Positions 36,348 through 45,141 are shown, counted from the stretch's first letter. The stretch is DNA of 64,000 nt from Nitrospira sp. (GCA_024998565.1 JACOEM010000011.1:94068-158067), one strand, 5' to 3'. Notes: a model not told the origin generated them from the sequence alone. Made by a program: numbers and translations.

Positions 36348-37795
36348 AGGGCCTCAAAGTACTGATCGTTGATGATGAGCCGTTGATGCGGTTGTCCATG
36401 CTGGATGCTTTGGAAGGCATCGGCTGTGAAGTCATGGCAGCCGCCACCGGAACGGAGGGGCTGACGATCCTGGGCACGCGTCAGTTCGATATCGTGATTA
36501 CCGACCTGCGCCTTCCAGGCGCCGACGGCCTGACGATTTTGAAGGCCTGCAAGGAGCGGAGTCCGACGACGGAAGTCATCCTGATTACCGCCCATGGGTC
36601 GGTGGACACGGCGGTCGGTGCGATCAAGCTGGGTGCATACGACTACATCACCAAGCCGTTTCAAATGGACGAGCTGCTGCTGATCGTCGAGCGGGTCGGG
36701 AAAATTCTTGGATTGCGACGGGAAAACATTGAGTTGAAAGAGGTGTTGGAAGACCGGTTCAGCTTCGGCGGGATCCTCGGGTGCAATCATCAAATGCGGG
36801 CTCTGCTGGAGAAGATCAAGTTGGTGGCCGCAACCGATTCGCCGGTGTCGATTGTCGGGGAGCGAGGAACGGGCAAGGAGTTGGTGGCCCATGCCATTCA
36901 CTTGAATAGTCTCCGGCGCGATCAGCCCCTGATCAAGGTCTGTTGCGCGGACCTTCCCGAGGCGCTCCTGGAGGCGGAGTTGTTCGGTCATGAAAAGGGC
37001 GCATTTTCCGGGGCGCTGCGCCAACGACGAGGGCGATTCGAATTGGCGCACAAGGGAACCCTGCTGATCGACGATATCGATGCGGTTTCTCCGAATGTGC
37101 AGGCCAGGGTGTGGCGCTTGCTTCAAAATCGGCGATTCGAGCGGGTCGGCGGGCGTGAACCCATCGAGGTGGACGTCCGGATCGTGTGTGCGTCCACGGA
37201 TGATCTGAAGGAGATGGCTCACCAGGGACGGTTCCACAAAGATCTTTCCGAGCAACTCACGGCCGTACAGATCGTGGTACCGCCATTGCGCGAGCGGCGT
37301 GAAGATGTGCTGGTGATCGCCGAGCATATGCTGGAGGCGAGGTCGGCCACCCTCGGGAAGTCGCTCGACGGGTTTTCGCAACTGAGTCGCGATCTGCTTC
37401 TGCACTATTCGTTTCCCGGCAATGTCGGTGAATTGAAACAGATGGTGGAGCGCGCCGCTGTCTTGGGGCGGGAAGGGGAATCGTTACAGCCGTGGGACCT
37501 GTGCGGCTTCCAGACTTGTCCCTATCTCGGCGGGTCACCTCAACCAGGGTGCGGCTTTTGTGCGGAAGGACTGACGGCGAAGGTCGAGCAGCCGAAGTCC
37601 GCAGCCCCTGCCACGCTCGCGACGGCCCGGGAAGCCTTCGAGCGGGACTATATTGCCGCTGTGCTGAAGCAGGTGGACGGTAGTCGGACGAACGCTGCCA
37701 CCATCCTGGGGTTATCCCGAAAGGCGCTGTGGGACAAATGTAAGCGGTACGGTCTCTCCTCCGCCAAGGGTGAGGCGGAGGAGAAAGAGGAGTAG
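36344..37795 (+). CDS. NtrC-type sigma54 response regulator with a four-cysteine linker
   Basis: 483 residues from a GTG. Receiver domain with D54 as phospho-acceptor (VITDLRLPG), AAA+ domain with Walker A GERGTGKE (172-179), GAFSGA (219-224; the sigma54-contacting loop is normally GAFTGA), a Walker B-type LLIDDID, then a Fis-type helix-turn-helix at the C-terminus (AATILGLSRKALWDKCKRYG). Between AAA+ and DNA-binding parts is a C-x4-C-x10-C-x2-C cluster (C387, C392, C403, C406), which I do not know in standard NtrC and which resembles the metal/redox linkers of NifA-type activators. Target sites not found. Confidence 0.9.
   Translation: MKGLKVLIVDDEPLMRLSMLDALEGIGCEVMAAATGTEGLTILGTRQFDIVITDLRLPGADGLTILKACKERSPTTEVILITAHGSVDTAVGAIKLGAYDYITKPFQMDELLLIVERVGKILGLRRENIELKEVLEDRFSFGGILGCNHQMRALLEKIKLVAATDSPVSIVGERGTGKELVAHAIHLNSLRRDQPLIKVCCADLPEALLEAELFGHEKGAFSGALRQRRGRFELAHKGTLLIDDIDAVSPNVQARVWRLLQNRRFERVGGREPIEVDVRIVCASTDDLKEMAHQGRFHKDLSEQLTAVQIVVPPLRERREDVLVIAEHMLEARSATLGKSLDGFSQLSRDLLLHYSFPGNVGELKQMVERAAVLGREGESLQPWDLCGFQTCPYLGGSPQPGCGFCAEGLTAKVEQPKSAAPATLATAREAFERDYIAAVLKQVDGSRTNAATILGLSRKALWDKCKRYGLSSAKGEAEEKEE
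37756..37783. terminator. Hairpin between convergent genes
   Basis: A perfect 10-bp inverted repeat (37756-37765 with 37774-37783), loop of eight bases, lying inside the last codons of the response regulator, just before the convergent stop codons at 37795 and 37797. No T-run follows on either strand, so a bidirectional terminator is only possible. Confidence 0.35.
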
Positions 37796-37796
37796 G

Positions 37797-38945
37797 TTAT
37801 TCGGCTGGCTCCACGCCACCTTCCCAGAGCTTCACCGTACGATCCCAGGAAGCGCTCGCCAGGCGGAGTCCGTCCGGCGAGAGGGCAATGCCGCGTACTG
37901 CTCCGCCATGGGTCTTGTCGGTTCTGAAATTTCGGCCCGTGGCGATGTCCCAGAAGCGGATGGTGTTATCGTCGCCTGCACTGATGAGCACTTTGCCGTC
38001 GGGCGACACCACTAACGACCGAACCCATCCGTTATGTCCCCGCACGACGCGCAGTTCGTTCATCGTCGGCATCTCGAAGAAACGGATCGTGTTGTCACGG
38101 CTGCCGGTGATCAGCATTTTGGCATCCGGCGTAAAGACCATCGCGCCGATCCAAAACTCCATCGGTTTCTGGAATCCGCCGTCGTCTTCGATGAAGAAGC
38201 CGCGGGTCTCCGTCGAGTCTTCGGCTGTTTCTTCCCAATGGCCGTTGTGGAGAATTTTCTCCTCTCCGCTCGGCAGCACTTCCCAGATTCTGATTTTGCC
38301 GATGTCGGACCCGCTGGCAAGGTGCACGCCATCCGGAGAAAATGCCACACAGACCGACCAGTGGTGATCGTATTGGTCCTTTCCGAGCAGGGTCATGAGG
38401 TCGGTGCCGGTCGTGACTTCCCAGATCTTGATGTCTTTATTGTGGCTTCCGCGGGCCAGCATGAGGCCGTCAGGAGACAACGACAGGCTGCAGACATTGT
38501 GATCGTAGCGGGTAAATAAGAGCTTGGTCGGCTCGCCGGTTTTCGGGTTCCACAGACGGATGGTCCGATCTTCGCTGCCCGAGGCCAGCGTGCGACCGTC
38601 CGGCGTGAACACCAGGGCGCGGATATCGGCCGTGTGCCCTCTGAGTGAACGCAGGAGTCGTCCGGTTTCAATGTCCCAGATGCGGACGTACCGATCAACC
38701 CCGCCGCTGACAATCGTCTGGCCATCGGGAGCGTAGGCGACGGACCAGACGCCGTGTGAGTGTCCGCGAAAGGTTTTGAGTTCCCGAAACCCTGCTTTCC
38801 AATATGCTAAATGGTCGACCGGAGGGGCGGCCTGTGCGGTTCCGCTCGGGCTGGTCAGCTGTCCGGTTGAGGGCGTGGTCAGGGGGGCGGTCGTTTGATT
38901 GCTCATAGAAGTCTGTGCCTCGTCGCTGTTCTGAGCGGGGGCCAT
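37797..38945 (-). CDS. Seven-bladed WD40 repeat protein
   Basis: 382 residues from the ATG at 38945 (or 369 from the ATG at 38906, which has GAGG ten bases upstream). An N-terminal threonine/proline/glutamine-rich stretch is followed by seven WD40 blades with GH...V..V.FSPDG....SGS.D..IR.W repeats; blade 5 has an insert (EETAEDSTETRG region). No signal peptide, so probably cytoplasmic. A closed propeller that serves as a protein-binding platform. Convergent with the response regulator and divergent from the NXR accessory cluster. Confidence 0.85.
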   Translation of the reverse strand: MAPAQNSDEAQTSMSNQTTAPLTTPSTGQLTSPSGTAQAAPPVDHLAYWKAGFRELKTFRGHSHGVWSVAYAPDGQTIVSGGVDRYVRIWDIETGRLLRSLRGHTADIRALVFTPDGRTLASGSEDRTIRLWNPKTGEPTKLLFTRYDHNVCSLSLSPDGLMLARGSHNKDIKIWEVTTGTDLMTLLGKDQYDHHWSVCVAFSPDGVHLASGSDIGKIRIWEVLPSGEEKILHNGHWEETAEDSTETRGFFIEDDGGFQKPMEFWIGAMVFTPDAKMLITGSRDNTIRFFEMPTMNELRVVRGHNGWVRSLVVSPDGKVLISAGDDNTIRFWDIATGRNFRTDKTHGGAVRGIALSPDGLRLASASWDRTVKLWEGGVEPAE

Positions 38946-38971
38946 CGAGCCCCGGCCGGACCCTCAACGGT

Positions 38972-39001
38972 TTGCAAAAATCGCTAAGGGGTTTGTATAA
39001 T
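38972..39001 (+). promoter_or_regulatory. Promoter candidate for the accessory cluster
   Basis: TTGCAA at 38972-38977, an 18-base spacer and a perfect TATAAT at 38996-39001, in the 158-base gap between the divergent WD40 gene and the 39104 gene. The leader would be about 95 bases. Confidence 0.55.
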
Positions 39002-39103
39002 CGGCGGTCGTTTCGATGATCGTAAGAGAACGACTGGGAGCAAGTCAAGCACAGTACCCGTGCGGGTTTCATCCCTTCACCGAATCAGAACATGTGAGGT
39101 CTT

Positions 39104-40135
39104 ATGGCAACCGGAGTAGAAGTTTCCAAGCCGTCGATGGAGATCCGTTTTCAGCCGGCCTTACTGCAGGAAGTCATCGACTCCTTTATTGAAAAGACGG
39201 AGCGGGAAGGGGATCCGACCTACTACAAAGAGTTTCATGAACTGGCCGACCCGATCTATGAAAAGTTCACGCTGGACGATCGCGAAGCCGAGTTCAAGAA
39301 GCTGTATCAGTACTTATTCGGTATCTGGGGGTTCTCCGATATCATCCGCGACGCGTTCAATGAATTTCCTGAGCTGAAGCAGCGCGTCGGAATCGTCCTG
39401 GTCAAGGGGGTGCTCAAGGAGGATCAGGAAGGGGTCGACGTCCTGCGCAAATGGGGCTCCGTCGAGCACGACCTGGCGAAGCAATTTGAGGAGAAGGGAC
39501 TGAAGGGAGTCGGTATCAAGCTGATTCCGCGGCGGTTCTACGATCCGGCGTTGACGCGGTACTGTCGTCACGAACTCCTGCACATCCATGACATGCTCGA
39601 CCCGGCGTTCGGGTACGATCCCGATACGCGGGTCGGACAGAATCCCGGCGAAGAAACGCTCATCCTGCACCGCTATCGTATTCTTTGGAATATCAGCGTC
39701 GATAGCCGCTTGATCGCCTCCGGGAAGGAGCCGATGCTCCAGAAGGAAGATCGATTCAAGGAGTTCCGGTCGTGGTATCGAAAGATTCCGCCGGCGCAGT
39801 TGAAATCCGTATTTGAGGGGTTGTGGCAGACGAGCTATTTCACCCATTCCGAATTGGTGGAAATGGCCACCGACACCCTGCGCATCCTGGATCGCGCGGT
39901 GGATGTCGAGGGCGGAGAAATTCCGGAGACCACCAATAAGGTGATGCTCATGCCGGGGTTTCCATGCCCGCTCTGCCGATTCCCGACGTACACCTGGGTG
40001 GAAGATATGGAGACCAAGCTGGAAAAATATATCTTGGACTTCATCCGCGAGAACCATCCGGGCTGGGATGTCGAGTACGGGGCCTGTGATCGTTGTGTAG
40101 AAGTGTACAAGTTGCGGGCCGACGGTGTGATGTAA
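39104..40135 (+). CDS. HExxH-motif protein with C-terminal zinc-ribbon pairs
   Basis: 343 residues, no signal peptide. A zinc-protease-like motif HELLHIHD lies at residues 156-163 (H156, E157, H160), in RYCRHELLHIHDMLDP. The C-terminus has two CxxC pairs (C288-C291 and C328-C331) forming a probable zinc ribbon. The N-terminal 120 residues are helical and charged. I do not recognise a family. Its place at the head of the ferredoxin and chaperone genes suggests a role in maturation of a metalloenzyme; whether it is a peptidase is unproven. It ends 12 bases before the ferredoxin gene. Confidence 0.65.
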   Translation: MATGVEVSKPSMEIRFQPALLQEVIDSFIEKTEREGDPTYYKEFHELADPIYEKFTLDDREAEFKKLYQYLFGIWGFSDIIRDAFNEFPELKQRVGIVLVKGVLKEDQEGVDVLRKWGSVEHDLAKQFEEKGLKGVGIKLIPRRFYDPALTRYCRHELLHIHDMLDPAFGYDPDTRVGQNPGEETLILHRYRILWNISVDSRLIASGKEPMLQKEDRFKEFRSWYRKIPPAQLKSVFEGLWQTSYFTHSELVEMATDTLRILDRAVDVEGGEIPETTNKVMLMPGFPCPLCRFPTYTWVEDMETKLEKYILDFIRENHPGWDVEYGACDRCVEVYKLRADGVM

Positions 40136-40147
40136 GCGGGGTGTATC

Positions 40148-40753
40148 GTGGCCGCTGATCCTAAATACGGGCGTCGTGATTTCCTGAAAGACTCCGTTGT
40201 GTCGGTGGCGAAGGCGGCGCGGGAATTTGCCGCTCATAAGGACGCGCCCCGCGAGCAACCGGCCGCGCCGGTGCGAACAGACTGGCTGCGTCCGCCGGGT
40301 GCTGTCAATGAGGCCATGTTTCTTGAACGGTGCACACGCTGTAGCGATTGCATTGAAGTATGCCCGCCGGGAGCGATCGTGAGCGATGTGGCGAACGGTA
40401 CGCCGGTCATTTTTTCGAATCAGGTCGCATGCGAATTGTGCGACGATTTTCCCTGTATTGCTGCCTGTGCGACCGAGGCGCTCCTGCCGGTTGCCGATTG
40501 TTTTGACGTGCGGATGGGTGTGGCAACGGTGTCGCACCGTGTGTGTACGGCGGGCCAGGGTTGTCATGCCTGTGTGTCAAAATGCCCTGTTGAGGCCCTC
40601 TCGATGGATTTTCACGCGCTTCATCTGGTGGTGGCTCCAGAGCGGTGCGTCGGATGTGGTATGTGTGAGCAGATTTGCAAGACGGTCAATGATCGTATTG
40701 CGATCAAGGTGACACCGGTAAGAAACCTGTCTGCCGGTGCGCGGGGCTACTGA
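40148..40753 (+). CDS. Ferredoxin-type protein with four [4Fe-4S] motifs (NapF/NapG-like)
   Basis: 201 residues from a GTG. An N-terminal twin-arginine-like RRDFLKD is followed by a weakly hydrophobic stretch, so Tat export is doubtful. Four cysteine clusters: CTRCSDCIEVCP (about 58-69), CELCDDFPCIAAC, CTAGQGCHACVSKCP and CVGCGMCEQIC. The order resembles NapF/NapG/MauM proteins. Either an electron carrier or an assembly factor for the molybdoenzyme partner. Twelve bases after 39104; the next gene has its own promoter. Confidence 0.75.
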   Translation: MAADPKYGRRDFLKDSVVSVAKAAREFAAHKDAPREQPAAPVRTDWLRPPGAVNEAMFLERCTRCSDCIEVCPPGAIVSDVANGTPVIFSNQVACELCDDFPCIAACATEALLPVADCFDVRMGVATVSHRVCTAGQGCHACVSKCPVEALSMDFHALHLVVAPERCVGCGMCEQICKTVNDRIAIKVTPVRNLSAGARGY

Positions 40754-40851
40754 ATAAAGTGTGTGTTTACTCGTTCCGGAATGCGAAATGATCAGGCAGA
40801 GTAGTGAAACATCGGCACTTGCGGCAAGGGCAAAGGAGAGAGAGTTCATGC

Positions 40852-40880
40852 TTGACATCCCTCCCTCCTTTACCTATCAT
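40852..40880 (+). promoter_or_regulatory. Sigma70-type promoter for the TorD-like/gamma-subunit genes
   Basis: TTGACA at 40852-40857, a 17-base spacer and TATCAT at 40875-40880. A near-consensus promoter between the ferredoxin and chaperone genes, with a leader of about 75 bases. Confidence 0.7.
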
Positions 40881-40963
40881 ACGCCTCCTGTGCCGCAGGA
40901 CTCAGATGTTGCGTAGTGTGCGAAAAAAATGCGCAACATGTTGAGGTGAGGAGCAAGATACGT

Positions 40964-41941
40964 ATGACATCGAAACAGGTCGTGCAGCCCACCTCCCCGT
41001 CCTCCACCGCAATCGCTCCCCCGCAGGCGGTCGCTATAAAAGATTCGCCCGCTGTCGAACGCGCGCTCAATCGCAGCAAAATATATCTCTTGTTCTCGTG
41101 GAGTTTATTGTATCCGGAGGACGAGGAGTTCCTGGATTATCTCCAGTGTGGTGAATTCGTCGAAGATGGACGAGCCGCATTGGACGGATTGCGTCTCGCG
41201 CTCGATGGCATCGGTGGTGATCGGGCCAGCCAAAAAATCGCCCTGATGAAAAAACAGTTCGACCAGATCGAGAAGCTGGTGTCGGCTGAGTGTGTCAATT
41301 GGCAGATCGGCGATCTCCAGACCGAGCATCGGCGGGTCTTTACCAATGTGATCACGCTGGATTGTCCTCCCTACGAAACACTCTTCGGGAACGATCACGT
41401 CTTCGCGCAGTCCCATGTGATGGGGGACATTGCTGGTTTCTACAAAGCTTTCGGAGTTGAACTTTCCAAGGACGTGCACGAGCGTCTCGATCACCTGAGT
41501 GTCGAGCTGGAGTTCATGCATTTTCTGACTTACAAAGAGTCCTATTCCCGTTGCCATGATGGTATCGACAAAACTGAGATCGTGGTCGATGCGCAAAAGA
41601 AATTTATCAAGAATCATATCGGCCGATGGGTGCCGTTGTTCTGCAGAATGTTGGCGAAGAAGTCGGACACGGGCCTATTCAAGCTGATTGCCGACTGTAT
41701 ATCGGAATGGATGGATTTTGAGGTCGCCTTCCTCGGAGTGACCGTGCAACCGTACTCTGAGGCGGACTATAGACCAGCTACCTTCAATGCTCCGGAAGGT
41801 CAAACCTACGAGTGCGGGGCGCAGGACAAGGGGAATGAGCTCAGCATGTTGCTGAGTGAGGTCGGCGCTGAGTCCTTCATGGACCAACAGACGAAAGAGA
41901 AGGCCGGCGAGAAGAGCGAAGGCCCAGTCGGGACTGCGTAG
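40964..41941 (+). CDS. TorD/DmsD-family molybdoenzyme chaperone
   Basis: 325 residues from the ATG at 40964 (GAGGAG upstream); the GTG at 40916 adds 16 unlikely residues. A disordered N-terminal 40 residues lead to the TorD fold: YLLFSWSLLYPEDEEFLDYL, CPPYETLFGNDHVF, AGFYKAFGVELS, and the DHLSVELEFMHFLTY signature. TorD proteins hold the signal peptide of the catalytic molybdoenzyme until the cofactor is inserted and then release it to the Tat system. In Nitrospira the expected client is NxrA, which is not in this window. It precedes the gamma-type heme protein by 99 bases. Confidence 0.85.
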   Translation: MTSKQVVQPTSPSSTAIAPPQAVAIKDSPAVERALNRSKIYLLFSWSLLYPEDEEFLDYLQCGEFVEDGRAALDGLRLALDGIGGDRASQKIALMKKQFDQIEKLVSAECVNWQIGDLQTEHRRVFTNVITLDCPPYETLFGNDHVFAQSHVMGDIAGFYKAFGVELSKDVHERLDHLSVELEFMHFLTYKESYSRCHDGIDKTEIVVDAQKKFIKNHIGRWVPLFCRMLAKKSDTGLFKLIADCISEWMDFEVAFLGVTVQPYSEADYRPATFNAPEGQTYECGAQDKGNELSMLLSEVGAESFMDQQTKEKAGEKSEGPVGTA

Positions 41942-42040
41942 GAGTTCTCGGTTTTCGGGCAGTGCAGTATTCGGTTTTCGGCAGACGTTATACGTTCCCA
42001 GTTCTTTTTCTTATTAATCTTTCAGAGGAGGGCATACGCA

Positions 42041-42994
42041 ATGAGACTGGTGCAGACACGCAATAAGCGTTTGGTGTTTGGCATTCTGTTCTCTGCGCTG
42101 ATCGTCGGCATTATGTTGACGATCGGGCAGGTGCCTCTCGCGGTCAGCCAACCGGTGACCATTCCCGTGAAGGCGATCAAGGGGGTAATCCCGATGGATG
42201 GTGCAAACCCCATCTGGGAAGGAGTGCCAGGTGTCATCATCCCATTGAGCGGCCAGACCATCACGACTCCGATGCATCCGAATATCTCGGTGAAATCGGT
42301 GTTTGTGAAGGCGGTCAGCAATGGGAAGGATTTGGGGTTGCGCCTTGATTGGAGCGACCAGACCAAGAACGACACGGCAATCGGTCCGCAGGATTTCCGC
42401 GACCAGGCCGCCGTCATGTTCCCGGTCAACACCGCTGGCGCCCCGCCATTCCAGTGCATGGGCCAGTCCGGTGGGACGGTCAACATCTGGCGTTGGAACG
42501 CGGAGTGGCAGAAGGATCTCGGCAAGGACAGCGCTGGGATGTGGGACGTGGATGATCAATACCCCGGCATCTTCTGGGACTACTATTTCGAAGAGCCGGC
42601 TGGTGGAGTGACCTATCCGGATCGTATCGGCCGGAGCCTTGGCCCATTCAATTCCGGCATCTGGTCCGGTAACATCATGTCTGATCCGACCCTGCGCGTC
42701 AGCTCCGTCGAGGATCTGAATGCCAACGGATTCAGCACCTTGACCACCCAGGCCCATCAGGATGTGATCGGCAATGGTGTGTGGGAGCCGTCCGGGTCCC
42801 TCAAGGGCGGTGGATACACCGGCCCGACCTGGCGCGTGGTCGTGAAGCGTTCGCTGGAGACCAGCGATGCCAACGACACTCAGTTCAAGGCGGGCGCTTC
42901 GGTGCCAATCGCCTTTGCAATCTGGGATGGTTCCAACATTGAACGGAACGGTATGAAGGCACTCTCCACCTGGTTCACGCTGAAGATGCCGTGA
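42041..42994 (+). CDS. Type II DMSO-reductase gamma subunit-like heme b protein (NxrC-like), copy 1
   Basis: 317 residues; the ATG lies six bases after GAGGAGGGC. Uncleaved or cleaved Sec signal at about 8-36. The beta-sandwich heme b domain carries a CMGQ motif with candidate axial M140 (PFQCMGQ) and a lysine K306 (ERNGMKALSTWF), matching the Met/Lys axial pair known in ethylbenzene dehydrogenase EbdC. VNIWRWNAEWQ and WRVVVKRSL strands support the family. Periplasmic, passing electrons between an alpha/beta enzyme and cytochromes. No catalytic subunits are adjacent. A strong terminator follows. Confidence 0.85.
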   Translation: MRLVQTRNKRLVFGILFSALIVGIMLTIGQVPLAVSQPVTIPVKAIKGVIPMDGANPIWEGVPGVIIPLSGQTITTPMHPNISVKSVFVKAVSNGKDLGLRLDWSDQTKNDTAIGPQDFRDQAAVMFPVNTAGAPPFQCMGQSGGTVNIWRWNAEWQKDLGKDSAGMWDVDDQYPGIFWDYYFEEPAGGVTYPDRIGRSLGPFNSGIWSGNIMSDPTLRVSSVEDLNANGFSTLTTQAHQDVIGNGVWEPSGSLKGGGYTGPTWRVVVKRSLETSDANDTQFKAGASVPIAFAIWDGSNIERNGMKALSTWFTLKMP

Positions 42995-43062
42995 GCCTAG
43001 TGGCCTGAAGCGGCCAATCCTACCCCTGTGCCGGGTAGGAATCGTGTAGTGATTCGTAACAG

Positions 43063-43119
43063 GAAGGCCCCGAGTCGTTGCCAGAAATGGCAAAGTGATT
43101 CGGGGCCTTCGTGCGTTTT
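43063..43119 (+). terminator. Hairpin terminator after the gamma subunit
   Basis: A long hairpin from 43063 to 43110: an 11-bp outer stem (GAAGGCCCCGA with TCGGGGCCTTC), an inner stem TTGCCA/TGGCAA around a GAAA tetraloop, then TTTT at 43116-43119. A smaller inverted repeat (TCCTACCC/GGGTAGGA) lies just upstream at about 43019-43040. Confidence 0.8.
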
Positions 43120-43180
43120 GACAGCAAGAGCCTCAACCTCTGGAAGGCCTGAAATTTCTTGACGTGCACAGGGCGGAGGG

Positions 43181-43210
43181 TTGCATTCGGACTGGAGCGG
43201 AGTGTATATA
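43181..43210 (+). promoter_or_regulatory. Promoter candidate for the radical SAM gene
   Basis: TTGCAT at 43181-43186, an 18-base spacer and TATATA at 43205-43210, placed after the terminator and 60 bases before the start codon at 43271. Confidence 0.5.
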
Positions 43211-43270
43211 CCGATACGGTCCAATTCTTCTGAAAATACTGATTTTTCTGCTTAATATAAAGATAATCCT

Positions 43271-45052
43271 ATGAAAGTTTCACTCCTGTTTCCTCCTACG
43301 TGGCACCCATCCCAACCGTATCTCAGCCTTCCATCACTCACCGGATTCCTCACCCAGGCTGGAGTCAAAAACGTCTCTCAACGCGACCTCGGCATCGAGC
43401 TGTTGGACAAGGTTCTGACGCAGTCCTTTGCGCATGGGCTCTACCAGCAGTTGGTGGACAAACAGCAAAGTCTGGAGCGAGAGCGGAGCGGTGAGAGAGG
43501 GCCTGGAAGCGCGGAGCAGCTTGCTCGCGTCATCGAGTCGCTCGACCGGTTTCCGTATTTGTTTGAGCGAATCGAACTGGCAAAAGAGACGCTACGCGGC
43601 GAAGGCTTCTACGATATTGAGGCGTACCGTAATAGTCTCTTTCTGATCGATAAATGGCTTGAGGTCCTCTCCTCGTTGTACTTTCCGACGCGAATGACCG
43701 TGGTTGATAACCAATTCGGCGACTATTCGATCTACTCCTCAAAAGATCTGATCAAGGCCATTCGTGACGAAGGGCAGAATCCCTATATTAGTCTCTTCCG
43801 GGAGCATGTGTTGCCGTCGCTGCTGACCGATCGTCCGGATCTGGTCGGTGTCTCGATTACCGCGACGTCGCAAATTATTCCAGGGCTGACGCTCTGCCGA
43901 TTGATCAAGGAGCATGCGCCGGAACTGCATGTGACGGTGGGGGGAAGTATCTTCACCCGGTTGGTCGATAATTTGCGGCGATGTCCATGGTTGTTTGACC
44001 TCGTCGATGATTTCGTTGTGTTTGAAGGCGAAACAGCCCTGCTGGAACTTGTGAACCAGATGGACGGCAAGCGGGACTTCAGCAAGGTTCCGAATCTGAT
44101 TTATCGCCAGAACGGCAAGATTACGGTCAATCAGCCCTTCTACTCTGAGAATATCAATCAGCTCACAGCGCCGAACTACGACGGCTTTCCGCTGGATCTG
44201 TATTTGTCCCCCGAGCCCGTCCTGCCGGTACAATTTTCACGGGGTTGCTACTACAAAGATTGCGCGTTCTGTGCCCTGACCCTGGATCACCAGAATTTCC
44301 GGCAGCGTGATCCGGGGAAGACGGTGGACGATTTGGTCTGGTTAAAAGAGCGCTATGGAGCGCAGTCCTTTTTCTTCACCGACGAATGTTTCGCCCTCTC
44401 TCCCACCAAGCGTTTGTGTCAGCAGATGATCGAGCGGCAGGTCAACGTCAAGTGGACGTGCGAACTTCGGTTCGAAAAGAATCTGAGCCGAGAATTACTG
44501 ACACAGATGCGGGACGCCGGCTGTTTAAAAATCGTGTTCGGTCTGGAATCGTTCAATCAACGCGTGATGGACTTCATGAAGAAGGGCATCAAGCAGGAAT
44601 GGGTTCGCCGGATCGTCGATGACTGCGTCGATCTTGGGATTGCCGTGCACTGCTATGTGATCGTCGGATTTCCCACGGAGAAGGAAGAGGAAGCTCTGGA
44701 TACCATGAACTTCGTGGTGGGGAATAAGAAGCTCCACGAGTCCTACGGATTCTCCTGTCAGCCGTGCTTGTTCGATCTGGAAAAAGAGGCGCCGATCATG
44801 AGCGATCCGGGCAGTTACGGCATCCGCCGGATTATGCGGCCGGCGACCGAAGATCTGAGCCTGGGCTTCTTTTACGAAGTGCAGGAGGGCATGACCCCGG
44901 CCCAGGCCGAGCAACTCTATCAGCAGGTCTACGAAAAGATCAGCGAAGTCGTGTGCGAATTGCCGTTTAATTATTCCATGGCCGACGGGCTCCTGTATAT
45001 CGCCCGGGCCAAGTCGCAAGCGTTGCAAGTACCACAACCGACCGGCTCTTAG
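43271..45052 (+). CDS. B12-binding-domain-type radical SAM protein with CX4CX2C cluster
   Basis: 593 residues. The N-terminal part starts MKVSLLFPPTWHPSQPYLSLPSL and contains a Rossmann-like B12-binding domain (VGVSITATSQI, HVTVGGSIF) without the DxHxxG cobalamin signature. The radical SAM cluster is C326-x4-C331-x2-C334 (RGCYYKDCAFC), one residue longer than the usual CX3CX2C. GLESFNQRVMDFMKKG and VHCYVIVGFPTE fit the TIM-barrel core. The family includes methyltransferases and RiPP-type modifying enzymes. The substrate is unknown; neighbours suggest a role tied to the respiratory enzyme or to a secondary product. Confidence 0.8.
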   Translation: MKVSLLFPPTWHPSQPYLSLPSLTGFLTQAGVKNVSQRDLGIELLDKVLTQSFAHGLYQQLVDKQQSLERERSGERGPGSAEQLARVIESLDRFPYLFERIELAKETLRGEGFYDIEAYRNSLFLIDKWLEVLSSLYFPTRMTVVDNQFGDYSIYSSKDLIKAIRDEGQNPYISLFREHVLPSLLTDRPDLVGVSITATSQIIPGLTLCRLIKEHAPELHVTVGGSIFTRLVDNLRRCPWLFDLVDDFVVFEGETALLELVNQMDGKRDFSKVPNLIYRQNGKITVNQPFYSENINQLTAPNYDGFPLDLYLSPEPVLPVQFSRGCYYKDCAFCALTLDHQNFRQRDPGKTVDDLVWLKERYGAQSFFFTDECFALSPTKRLCQQMIERQVNVKWTCELRFEKNLSRELLTQMRDAGCLKIVFGLESFNQRVMDFMKKGIKQEWVRRIVDDCVDLGIAVHCYVIVGFPTEKEEEALDTMNFVVGNKKLHESYGFSCQPCLFDLEKEAPIMSDPGSYGIRRIMRPATEDLSLGFFYEVQEGMTPAQAEQLYQQVYEKISEVVCELPFNYSMADGLLYIARAKSQALQVPQPTGS

Positions 45053-45087
45053 CATTCGTGCGGTCATCAGGGCAGGCCTCGTGCCCA

Positions 45088-45116
45088 TTGACCGGTTGTA
45101 GGTAGAGGATTATCAT
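45088..45116 (+). promoter_or_regulatory. Sigma70-type promoter for the 45142-47427 genes
   Basis: TTGACC at 45088-45093, a 17-base spacer and TATCAT at 45111-45116, 26 bases before the ATG at 45142. The -10 is identical to that of the promoter at 40852. Confidence 0.65.
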
Positions 45117-45141
45117 CAACGTTTTGCACAGGGGGCTGGAG

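Noticed and set aside
36091..37405. Large reverse frame across the kinase/regulator junction
   Set aside because: Shadow of the two coupled genes; no start signal.
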